Of a DNA stretch of 64,000 bases, positions 8,110 through 15,785 are shown one piece after another. A program made the position numbers and the translations under genes. The notes beneath the pieces were generated by a model that was not told the DNA's origin, did no database searches, and saw only the letters and a list, made by a program, of their open reading frames with translations. Source of the DNA: Croceibacterium selenioxidans (GTDB taxonomy: Bacteria > Pseudomonadota > Alphaproteobacteria > Sphingomonadales > Sphingomonadaceae). The stretch's first letter is position 1. Each line of letters opens with the position of its first letter. The stretch covers positions 1,736,001 to 1,800,000 of the forward strand of contig NZ_JAHFVK010000001.1 of NCBI RefSeq assembly GCF_018599195.1, read 5' to 3'.

Positions 8110-10593
8110 TTAGAAGTCGAAGCGGATAGTGCCGCCCCAGGTTCTCGGATCGCCAGGGTTGCCGGCAATCAGGCCGGTGTTGCTGGGGCCGAAGACGAGC
8201 TGTTCGAAGTACTCGGCATCGAAAGCGTTACGCACCCAGGCATAGACGTTCAGCCCATTGTCGGCGCGGAAACCGAAGCGGAAGTTGGTCAGGTTGTAAC
8301 CGTCGACCCACGTGTAGATCGAAGGCGAAGGGTTGGACGAGAAGTTGGAGCGGTAGCTGCCGTCGACGCCGAAGTAGAGCTCGCCCTCCTCACCCAAAAG
8401 GTGCAGCGGCGCCGCCGTTTCGAAGCCGTAGGAGAACGACCACTTCGATACGCCCGGCAGTCGCTCGCCCGAAATATCGCAGTTTTCCGCACTGGGTCCC
8501 GGGACGCCCGGATCGCTCGGATCCTGGCCGGGGGTCACGGTCGTGCCGCCCGCGCGTTCAGGCGGACAAGGCGCATCGATGAACTTCACGTACTTGGCGT
8601 CTGTGTAGGCACCGTTGAGGTAGCCCGTGATGCCCTCGACCGGACGAACCGAGAAGTCCAGCTCCACGCCCTGGGTACGAACACGGTCTGCGTTGGCCAG
8701 GTAACCGCGCAACACGCCGAACTGGCCGTTGCTGACGTTCGCCTGGAAGTCATCGATCGTCGTGCGGTAAGCCGCAAGATTGAGCGTCGCCTTGTTGTCC
8801 CAGAACTGGGTCTTGGCGCCGATTTCGAAGTGCTGGACCGATTCCGGCAGGATCGTGCCCGCTTCGAGGATCGGGTTGCCGTCTGCGTCGGAAGGCACGC
8901 CATTCTGGTTGATGCCGCCCGTCTTGAAGGTCTTGGCGTAAGTGCCATAGACCATCACGTCGTTCATCACGGCATAGCTGATCGTCAGGTCGTAGCTGAA
9001 GTTCCAGTCGCTGAAGCTCGGCTCGATCAGCTGCGGGGCATAGATGCCGCGTTGCGCCCGCTGGTCCGCGTTTCCGCCAGACGCCGGGATCAGATTGCCC
9101 TGAGCATCGGTCACCACGCGTTCGTAGTGGCCTTCCTTCTTGTCGTAGTTGATGCGGGCACCCGGCTGGATTCTCAGACCGGGAGTCACTTCCCACTCAA
9201 GCTGACCAAAGATGGCCGCGCTCGTCGCCTTGAGCCACTGCGTGTTCTTGGCCGTCAGCCCATTGAGGATGTCCCGGTCGATCTGATCCTGGTTCGTCAG
9301 GTTCCACCGGCTCGCTGCTGAGCCCTGTTGCTCGGTGCCTTGCGTATCGATGCGCTGCTTGAAAGCGAACGCACCGATCACCGCGTTGATGGTTTCGCCA
9401 GTGTAGTTGTAGCGGAATTCCTGGCTGTACTGATCCTGCTGCGATGGATTTTGCGACAGGCTGACGATCGGCAAGCCGGTGTAGTCACGATCGTTCTCCG
9501 GCTTCCAGTCCCAGAAGCGCCAGGCAGTGATCGAAGTGAACGAGCTGCTGTCGTTGATATCCCAGATCGCCCGCAGCGAAGCGCCGCCGGTCTTGTTTCC
9601 GGCGTTGAGGCTGCTGTCGAGATCGGTCAGACGGTCGAACGGATTGGTGCTGACCGGCGCGTAACCGAGCTTCTGTGCAAGAGCCGGAAACTGCCGGTTC
9701 AACGCGCGCTGGGTCGGACCGTAGCCCACGTAGACCGTGCCGCAGCACTCCGGATTCTGGGCGCTGTAATCGCCCGACAGGGTAATATCGAGGCTGTCGT
9801 TGGGTCGGAACAGGACTTGCCCGCGCACGCCCAGGTTATCCTGCTCGTTGACCCAGTTGCCGGTGGTGACGTTGTAGATCGTCCCCTGACGGTCGGTACC
9901 CGACACCGCAACGCGGGCTGCGATGTTCTCGCTCAGCGGACCCGAGACTGCGGCCTTGAGCTGCTTGAAGTTGTAGCTGCCGAGCGAGACTTCGGTGCTG
10001 CCTTCGAAATCGAAGGTCGGCTGGTTGGTGCGGATGTTGATCGCGCCGGCGGTGGTGTTCTTGCCGTAGAGCGTACCCTGCGGGCCACGCAGCACTTCGA
10101 CCTGAGCCACGTCGAGGAAGTCGAACACGGCCGAAGCCGGGCGCGAGTAGTAGACGTCGTCGACATAGATGCCGACGCCCTGTTCGAAGCCGTCGTTGGT
10201 CAGACCGAACGGCACGCCGATACCGCGGATGTTGACCGCAGTGTTGCGCGGGTTGGACGAATAGACCTGAAGGCTCGGCGCGAGCTGCTGGATCTTCTGA
10301 ATGCTGAACGCGCCGGTCTCGTTGATCGTGCGGCCGTCGAGCGTGGCGATGGCGATCGGCACGTCCTGCGAAGCTTCCTCGCGGCGGCGGGCCGTGATGA
10401 TGATCACGTTCTCGGGCACGTTGCTGGGCGTGACTTCCGCCGGGGCATCGGCCGAAACGGTGACGTTGCCGGTGGTTGCCTGCGCGATCTGCGCGCCGGC
10501 GATAGACGATTCACCCCCCTGTTGGGCGAAAGCGGGAGTTGAAACGAGAGCGCCAGCGGCGATCCCCGTCAACAGGACGAACTTCTGTTTCAT
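8110..10593 (-). CDS. TonB-dependent outer-membrane receptor
   Basis: The start at 10593 follows GAGGGAA and gives a signal peptide (KFVLLTGIAAGALVSTPAFAQ); total about 827 residues. The plug domain has the typical ITARRREEASQDVPIAIATL start, then VNIRGIG, GIYVDDVYYSR and VEVLRGPQGTLYGKNT. The 22-strand barrel ends in IRFDF. Such receptors take up siderophores, vitamin B12, sugars or sulfur compounds using TonB energy. It lies 139 bases after a YezD-like gene, and an Rrf2 regulator lies just beyond, so control by Fe-S or sulfur status is plausible. The substrate is not evident. Confidence 0.95.
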   Translation of the reverse strand: MKQKFVLLTGIAAGALVSTPAFAQQGGESSIAGAQIAQATTGNVTVSADAPAEVTPSNVPENVIIITARRREEASQDVPIAIATLDGRTINETGAFSIQKIQQLAPSLQVYSSNPRNTAVNIRGIGVPFGLTNDGFEQGVGIYVDDVYYSRPASAVFDFLDVAQVEVLRGPQGTLYGKNTTAGAINIRTNQPTFDFEGSTEVSLGSYNFKQLKAAVSGPLSENIAARVAVSGTDRQGTIYNVTTGNWVNEQDNLGVRGQVLFRPNDSLDITLSGDYSAQNPECCGTVYVGYGPTQRALNRQFPALAQKLGYAPVSTNPFDRLTDLDSSLNAGNKTGGASLRAIWDINDSSSFTSITAWRFWDWKPENDRDYTGLPIVSLSQNPSQQDQYSQEFRYNYTGETINAVIGAFAFKQRIDTQGTEQQGSAASRWNLTNQDQIDRDILNGLTAKNTQWLKATSAAIFGQLEWEVTPGLRIQPGARINYDKKEGHYERVVTDAQGNLIPASGGNADQRAQRGIYAPQLIEPSFSDWNFSYDLTISYAVMNDVMVYGTYAKTFKTGGINQNGVPSDADGNPILEAGTILPESVQHFEIGAKTQFWDNKATLNLAAYRTTIDDFQANVSNGQFGVLRGYLANADRVRTQGVELDFSVRPVEGITGYLNGAYTDAKYVKFIDAPCPPERAGGTTVTPGQDPSDPGVPGPSAENCDISGERLPGVSKWSFSYGFETAAPLHLLGEEGELYFGVDGSYRSNFSSNPSPSIYTWVDGYNLTNFRFGFRADNGLNVYAWVRNAFDAEYFEQLVFGPSNTGLIAGNPGDPRTWGGTIRFDF

Positions 10594-10732
10594 AGCGGTT
10601 CCCTCAAGATGGTAGGATTCCAACCAATGGAGAGAGAGCGCTGTCGATCTCGCCCACGCAGGCTGGAGACGCATCCGGAAGTCCGGTCTGCTGAGTTTTA
10701 GTTATTGGGTTGTCAGGATTTTACGCGAACGC

Positions 10733-10903
10733 TCAGCTGAAGCGGCGGCGCTCGGTAACATCGACCTGCATCAGCTTGCCGTCATGTACGGTCAGCTGGA
10801 TGACGCCGTAACGAAGGCGGTCAAGGGCCTCCACGACGACACGCAGGTGCTCGGGAAGGTCGGCAGAATCGTCGGTCCTGGGACGTTCGATAGTGGCGGC
10901 CAT
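10733..10903 (-). CDS. YezD-like small protein (DUF2292)
   Basis: A 56-residue protein. The start at 10903 begins MAATIERPRT and removes a poorly coded extension. The core EALDRLRYGVIQLTVHDGK followed by MQVDVTERRR matches the DUF2292 pattern of a short helix followed by two strands ending in an Arg/Lys-rich tail. Function is unknown; such genes are often seen beside sulfur uptake genes, as I recall. Here it sits between an Rrf2 regulator and a TonB receptor, and a 29-base palindrome lies 48 bases before its start, so it is probably the first gene of an Rrf2-controlled unit. Confidence 0.8.
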   Translation of the reverse strand: MAATIERPRTDDSADLPEHLRVVVEALDRLRYGVIQLTVHDGKLMQVDVTERRRFS

Positions 10904-10950
10904 GTAGCGTCTCCGATCAATAGCGGCGCAATGCCGCGGTGGACGCTCTG

Positions 10951-10979
10951 ATATTCTCAACTAATTAAGTTGACAATAT
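10951..10979. promoter_or_regulatory. Palindromic operator upstream of the yezD-like gene
   Basis: Left arm ATATTCTCAACT, spacer AATTA, right arm AGTTGACAATAT: 12-base arms with one mismatched pair. It lies midway between the Rrf2 stop and the yezD-like start. A minus-strand TTGTCA and an AATAT element lie inside it, so a bound regulator would block a promoter. The length and A/T-rich dyad are like sites of Rrf2-family regulators; which protein binds is inferred from position. Confidence 0.65.
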
Positions 10980-11025
10980 GGCATGCGACGATCGGTGCGA
11001 AAATTCCTGCTCACATGCGAAAAGT

Positions 11026-11469
11026 TCAGCTTTCTTCTTCGCCTTCCAAGGCGGGAACCGGATCGATTCTGTCGGAAAGACGGATCGAATCGAGCAGTTC
11101 GGCAGTGCGATCGCGGACCTGAAGCATGAGTGCGCGAGTGCGGCAGTCGCCCTCCTCCAGGCAATTGCGGCACTTCTCGTGGGCAAAGCGACTCGCACAC
11201 GGAACCAGGGCGAGCGACCCACGCATGACGCGGATGAGATCTCCGTAGGTTATGTCGATCGGCGCGATCGCGAGCCAGTACCCGCCGTCCTTGCCGCGTT
11301 GCGAGTCGACGATCCCGTATCGGCTTAGTTCAGAGAGGATGACGGTGAGGAAATTCGCCGGAATCTTCTGCGCCGCGGCGATCTCCGACAATTGCACCGG
11401 TCCCTGGCCGTAGTGATCGGCCAGGTGCTGCATGGCGCGGATGGCATAGCGGGTCTTCTGCGAGAGCAT
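11026..11469 (-). CDS. Rrf2-family transcriptional regulator
   Basis: A 147-residue protein. The winged helix-turn-helix spans ~1-80 (LSQKTRYAIRAMQHLADHYG, then IAAAQKIPANFLTVILSEL). Four Cys lie in the following region (VPCASRFAHEKCRNCLEEGDC), of which three could coordinate a Fe-S cluster as in IscR, NsrR and RirA; the spacing (C-x8-C-x2-C-x5-C) is not exactly that of IscR. It is flanked by two TonB receptor genes and a yezD-like gene on the same strand, suggesting redox, iron or sulfur control of uptake. Confidence 0.92.
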   Translation of the reverse strand: MLSQKTRYAIRAMQHLADHYGQGPVQLSEIAAAQKIPANFLTVILSELSRYGIVDSQRGKDGGYWLAIAPIDITYGDLIRVMRGSLALVPCASRFAHEKCRNCLEEGDCRTRALMLQVRDRTAELLDSIRLSDRIDPVPALEGEEES

Positions 11470-11541
11470 TGTCGATCAATGCCTCCGCCAGCGTCGCGCG
11501 GCAAGCGCGTCGCTGGCGTTCCTCCCCCGCCATGGATGGGC

Positions 11542-14500
11542 TCAGAACGTCTGGCTCAAACCGAACTTGACCGAGAACCCGATCGGGCTTGCCGTGAAGG
11601 GGTCGAAGTTCTGGTCCAGGCGGGCGAACGGCGGATCGACATCGAAGATGTTGAGCAGCGCCAACGACACTCTGGTCCCGTCGAGCACCTGCCAGCGCCA
11701 AACCGCGTCGAAGGTGGTGAAGTTGCCGATGACCTTCCCCGTCGTCACAGACGCCCCAGCGAGCGCGGACGTATTGGGCCCGAACACCTCGGGGCCGCGC
11801 TGGTCGGTGTAGCTGTCGACGTAGTTCATCTGCAGCCTCAGGGAGTGATCCCCCATCGTCCCTTGCACCCACGCCTGGCCCTTGAGCCGGGGAAGCGGAT
11901 AAGCGGTGGTCTGGTAGTTGAGCTTCCCGGCCGCATCGAATGCAGGCTGCACCACGATCCCTTCGACCACGACGTCATCGATCTTGTAGTTGATCACGTA
12001 GCTGCCCGAGAGGCCGGCCTGGGCCTTGATCCCACCGATCTCGGTGGAGTAGTCCGCCTGAAAATCGAGGCCGCTGGTGGAAACGTCGGCTGAGTTGAAA
12101 GCGTAAGTGGTGAGCCGCTGCACGTTGGCCGACGAACACACTCCGCCCGAAAAAGTGAATCGAGCCTGGAGCGCCGCGTAGTCCGGATTGCCGCAATTGG
12201 CCGTGCCGGTCGTGCCGAACATGGCGGAGACCATGCCATTCACCGGCTCACTCTCGATTGGGCCCTTGAAGTCGTAGCGCCAGTAATCGAGGCTGGCACG
12301 GAAACCGCCGTTCTCGACAATCGCGCCGGCGTTGTAGGTCGTCGCAGTCTCGGGGCGCAGATCCCGGTTGCCAAGCACGTCGACGGCACGGAATGCGCCG
12401 CCGATGAAGGTCAGGATGACCAGGTCGGAATTCACCGTCTGCGGCGGCGGCCCACGGAACGTAGTGCCTACGCCGCCGCGCAGCGTCAGCCAGTCAGTCA
12501 CTTCGATCCGCAGGCGGGCCTGGGGATCGAAAGTCGAACCGACGGTTGCCCCATAATCTTCGTAGCGGGCTGAGAGCTGGGCCAGAATTCCGGTCGTGAT
12601 GGGCAACTGAAGCTCACCGAACAGCGCCACGACGTCGCTGTCGACGTCGACGTTGCGGTTCGAGCCGAGGAAGCCGATCGGCCCTACTTCCTGGGTACAG
12701 GTGGCGTTGGGATCGAGCACAGACCCCGGGCACGGCATGACGTCGAGGTTGTTGGTGTCGCCATACCAGCGCGAGTAGCCGTCGCGGCGGTATTGGCCGC
12801 CAATCGCAAAGGCGATCTCGCCCCCACCAAGCTCGACTCCGGTCTGGCCAGAAAGCACTGCATCGGCAACGAATTGCTGCGTGTTGGCCTTGCGCTGAAT
12901 GACCGTGAAGAAGTCGTCGATCGTGGTCGCGTCGTTGATCAGGCCCGCGCCGGGCGCGAGATCGAGGCCGAGAGGATTGCTCGTTCCGGCATAATTGGGA
13001 TTGGCCTGGCCGGTGATCATGTTGGCGGCGATCCCGCTGGAGAACGGATTGAAGAAATTACATCCGTTCGTCCCTGCGACCGCGGCCAATTGCGCGGGGG
13101 TCATCCCGGCGCGCGACTGCGGCGTGGCATAGGCGCAATCTTCTCCGCCGAAGCCTGCCAGCGCGTTCTGCAGAAGGTCGACGAAGCTGTCCCCGCCTTC
13201 GAAATAGCGGTCGTATTCCGAATAGGTCAGCCCCACGTCGAAATCGATTGAGGAGGTCACTTCGACCGAAAGGTCGCCGGTGAACTGGTAGAAGTCGGAG
13301 CTGCGCGGCAACACCGCGGCCTGTCGCTCGTTGTCGAACAGCGGGTTGCCGCCGGTTAACACCGGGCGAAAACGCACTGGATAGGCCAAGGCCGAAGCCT
13401 GAGGGGTTCCACTGCCGTCGACGGTACACCCGGCCGCCGCGCCATAGCGGGCGCAATAGTCGGCGAGCGCGGGAGCGTAGGACGGGATCACGAATATCCC
13501 GCCGCCCCCGAACGCCGCGTTGCTGGAGGGTGAAATGGTCGGAAGGTAGCTCGGTGAAGTGGTCAGAACCGTTTCGGTCCGGCCGTAGAGGCCGGTTAGG
13601 CGCAGCGTCGCCGAGCTGCTGAGATCGAGTTCGATGTCCCCGAAGAGCTGGAAGCGGTCTTCGGGTTCCACCAGGTTGGTGAACCCGAGGTACTGTGTCT
13701 GGCACAAGTCCGAAGTCGAGCCGGGCAAGGAACGGAAGCCACCGACCGCCTCGCAACCCTCGTCTGACTCAAACGCCACTCCGCCGTTGCTGCCGTTATA
13801 GTCGAAGTTCCCCGGCGCTCCGCCCCCGGACCAACCGCCCTGTGGGTTTTCCTCGAAAGGCCGGAGCGCGAAATCGCGGTCGAGCGTGGTCAGTTCGCTG
13901 CGGTGCTGATAGCCGCCTGACAGCAGGACCCGCGCAGGTCCGACTTGGCCGCCCCACGAAAGGGCCGCGCTCCAATCGCCGTCAGAGCCACCGACGTATC
14001 GATAGTCACCTTCGGCCAGGAAGCCCTCCTGATCGGTCCGCGTGATGAAGTTCACCACGCCGGCGATCGCGTCCGACCCGTAAGTCGCCGCCGCGCCGTC
14101 CTTGAGGATCTCGATTCGTCCCAGCGCGCCCGAAGGAATGAGGTTCACGTCCACCAGCGGCAGGTTGCCCGAGCCGCTCGCCACCAGCCGCTTGCCGTTG
14201 AGCAGAACCAGCGTCCGCTGCGGGCCCAGCCCGCGCAAGTTTACCGAGGCCGTGCCTTCGTTGAACTGGCTGCGGATGTCGAACTGACTGGCGTCGCCGA
14301 TCACGCCGGCGGAGGCCGGCAGGCGCTTGGTGAGGTCGAGCATCGAGGGCGAGCCCTGCGCCGAGAGTTCCTCGGCTCCGATCACGTCGATCGGTGCCGG
14401 AGCGTCTTCGCTCGATGAGATGAGGGAGCCGGTCACGATGATCTCGCGACCAGCGTCCGTAGCGCCGTCCTGTCCTAATGCCGGAATCGCTGAAAAGGTG

Positions 14501-14565
14501 GCCGCGGCCACCGCCAGCAAAGACACGGTTCTATTGATGCCGCTCTTGCGCAACACGACCCTCAC
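11542..14565 (-). CDS. Large TonB-dependent receptor
   Basis: About 1007 residues. A signal peptide (VSLLAVAAATFSAIPALGQ) precedes the plug with REIIVTGSLI, SVNLRGLGPQRTLVLLNGKR and IEILKDGAAATYGSDAIAGVVN, then a barrel ending in KFGLSQTF. This is the sphingomonad/xanthomonad class of large receptors, often for peptides or glycans. The first codon is GTG at 14565 with no clear ribosome site, so the exact start is unsure. It is followed 72 bases later by the Rrf2 gene. An inverted repeat lies 46 bases upstream of the start. Confidence 0.93.
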   Translation of the reverse strand: MRVVLRKSGINRTVSLLAVAAATFSAIPALGQDGATDAGREIIVTGSLISSSEDAPAPIDVIGAEELSAQGSPSMLDLTKRLPASAGVIGDASQFDIRSQFNEGTASVNLRGLGPQRTLVLLNGKRLVASGSGNLPLVDVNLIPSGALGRIEILKDGAAATYGSDAIAGVVNFITRTDQEGFLAEGDYRYVGGSDGDWSAALSWGGQVGPARVLLSGGYQHRSELTTLDRDFALRPFEENPQGGWSGGGAPGNFDYNGSNGGVAFESDEGCEAVGGFRSLPGSTSDLCQTQYLGFTNLVEPEDRFQLFGDIELDLSSSATLRLTGLYGRTETVLTTSPSYLPTISPSSNAAFGGGGIFVIPSYAPALADYCARYGAAAGCTVDGSGTPQASALAYPVRFRPVLTGGNPLFDNERQAAVLPRSSDFYQFTGDLSVEVTSSIDFDVGLTYSEYDRYFEGGDSFVDLLQNALAGFGGEDCAYATPQSRAGMTPAQLAAVAGTNGCNFFNPFSSGIAANMITGQANPNYAGTSNPLGLDLAPGAGLINDATTIDDFFTVIQRKANTQQFVADAVLSGQTGVELGGGEIAFAIGGQYRRDGYSRWYGDTNNLDVMPCPGSVLDPNATCTQEVGPIGFLGSNRNVDVDSDVVALFGELQLPITTGILAQLSARYEDYGATVGSTFDPQARLRIEVTDWLTLRGGVGTTFRGPPPQTVNSDLVILTFIGGAFRAVDVLGNRDLRPETATTYNAGAIVENGGFRASLDYWRYDFKGPIESEPVNGMVSAMFGTTGTANCGNPDYAALQARFTFSGGVCSSANVQRLTTYAFNSADVSTSGLDFQADYSTEIGGIKAQAGLSGSYVINYKIDDVVVEGIVVQPAFDAAGKLNYQTTAYPLPRLKGQAWVQGTMGDHSLRLQMNYVDSYTDQRGPEVFGPNTSALAGASVTTGKVIGNFTTFDAVWRWQVLDGTRVSLALLNIFDVDPPFARLDQNFDPFTASPIGFSVKFGLSQTF

Positions 14566-14610
14566 TTTGTTTTTGGTTTATTATTCGCCGCGCCCGTTAG
14601 TGTTTGCACA

Positions 14611-14631
14611 TGCTCGCGTCAATTGCGAGCA
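14611..14631. promoter_or_regulatory. Inverted repeat upstream of the large TonB receptor
   Basis: TGCTCGC, seven-base spacer GTCAATT, GCGAGCA: perfect seven-base arms in an A/T-rich upstream region. It could be an operator or an mRNA leader hairpin. It has no similarity to the palindrome at 10951. Confidence 0.4.
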
Positions 14632-14822
14632 ATTTGCAGAAGTGTAAGTAAATCAAGAACTAGATCGGTTGGAAAAATCAGGTGGCTCGGGCGGCCAATT
14701 TGCGAAAGCGTCCCAGCACAATTGCACGCCCGTTCGATTTGGCGTAGAGGCCCGCTTTGCCCCGGCCGCGCAGTCGATAACCGACTCGTTTACGCCGGGG
14801 TTTGCTATTCTGAAGGTTTGCC

Positions 14823-15626
14823 ATGTCCCGCCGTCGCCAGCTTTACGAAGGCAAGGCCAAGATCCTTTACGAAGGACCCGAGCCTGGCACGATCATCCAG
14901 TACTTCAAGGATGACGCCACTGCGTTCAATGCCCAGAAGAAGGGCACCATCAACGGCAAGGGCGTGATCAATAACCGGATCTCGGAGCACGTCTTCCTGC
15001 GTCTTGCCCACATCGGCATCCCGACGCACTTTATCCGCCGGCTCAACATGCGCGAGCAACTGGTCCGCCAGGTGGAGATCATTCCGCTAGAGGTCGTCGT
15101 GCGCAACGTTGCCGCGGGCAGCATCTCCAAGCGCCTCGGCATCGAGGAAGGGGAGCCGCTGCCCCACACGCTGATCGAATACTACCTGAAGTCGGACGAG
15201 CTGCAGGATCCGATGGTCGCCGAAGAGCACATCGCCTGCTTCGGTTGGGCGACCAACGAGGAGATGCAGGACATCTCCGCGATGGCGATCCGCGTGAATG
15301 ACTTCATGTGCGGGATGTTTGCTGCGATCGATATCCGCCTGATCGATTTCAAGCTCGAATTCGGTCGCATCTGGGACGGCGATTATAGTCGCGTGATCCT
15401 GGCCGACGAGATCAGCCCGGACAATTGCCGCCTGTGGGACATGACCAGCGGCGAGAAGCTCGACAAGGACCGCTTCCGGCGTGACCTTGGTGGCGAGGAA
15501 GAGGCCTACCAGGAAGTCGCTCGCCGGCTCGGCATCCTCAACGATGCCGACAGCGGACCGGGCGAGGTGTTCGACCTCACCGCACACCGCTCAAAGCTGC
15601 GTACGGGTCCCAAGCCTAAGAAGTAA
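14823..15626 (+). CDS. purC: SAICAR synthetase (PurC)
   Basis: A 267-residue protein starting [20 protein letters not shown], the family's ATP-binding opening. It contains [25 protein letters not shown] and the Asp-binding [10 protein letters not shown] and [12 protein letters not shown] stretches. It catalyses ATP-dependent addition of aspartate to CAIR in purine synthesis. purS and purQ lie about 4 kb downstream on the same strand, separated by a protease and a secreted protein. A clean hairpin follows the stop. Confidence 0.98.
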   Translation: MSRRRQLYEGKAKILYEGPEPGTIIQYFKDDATAFNAQKKGTINGKGVINNRISEHVFLRLAHIGIPTHFIRRLNMREQLVRQVEIIPLEVVVRNVAAGSISKRLGIEEGEPLPHTLIEYYLKSDELQDPMVAEEHIACFGWATNEEMQDISAMAIRVNDFMCGMFAAIDIRLIDFKLEFGRIWDGDYSRVILADEISPDNCRLWDMTSGEKLDKDRFRRDLGGEEEAYQEVARRLGILNDADSGPGEVFDLTAHRSKLRTGPKPKK

Positions 15627-15653
15627 GCGCACGCCGCGCTGGGCACTTTTGCG

Positions 15654-15677
15654 GGCTCACCTCAAACGCGGTGAGCC
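15654..15677 (+). terminator. Hairpin after purC
   Basis: GGCTCACC, eight-base loop, GGTGAGCC: perfect eight-base stem 28 bases after the purC stop. Only a short interrupted T run follows, so intrinsic termination is probable rather than certain. Confidence 0.55.
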
Positions 15678-15785
15678 TGCCCGCTTTCGTTCGTCCTATA
15701 CTTGCCGAAGCCCCGCTTGCCCCGCAGTCCACACCAGCAATCGCCATTGCCGGTTCAGGTTTCATCCGCCACACACCCCGGCGCA

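Noticed and set aside
9328-10542. Plus-strand frame of 404 codons
   Set aside because: Antisense to the TonB receptor; no domain and composition typical of an antisense frame at high G+C.
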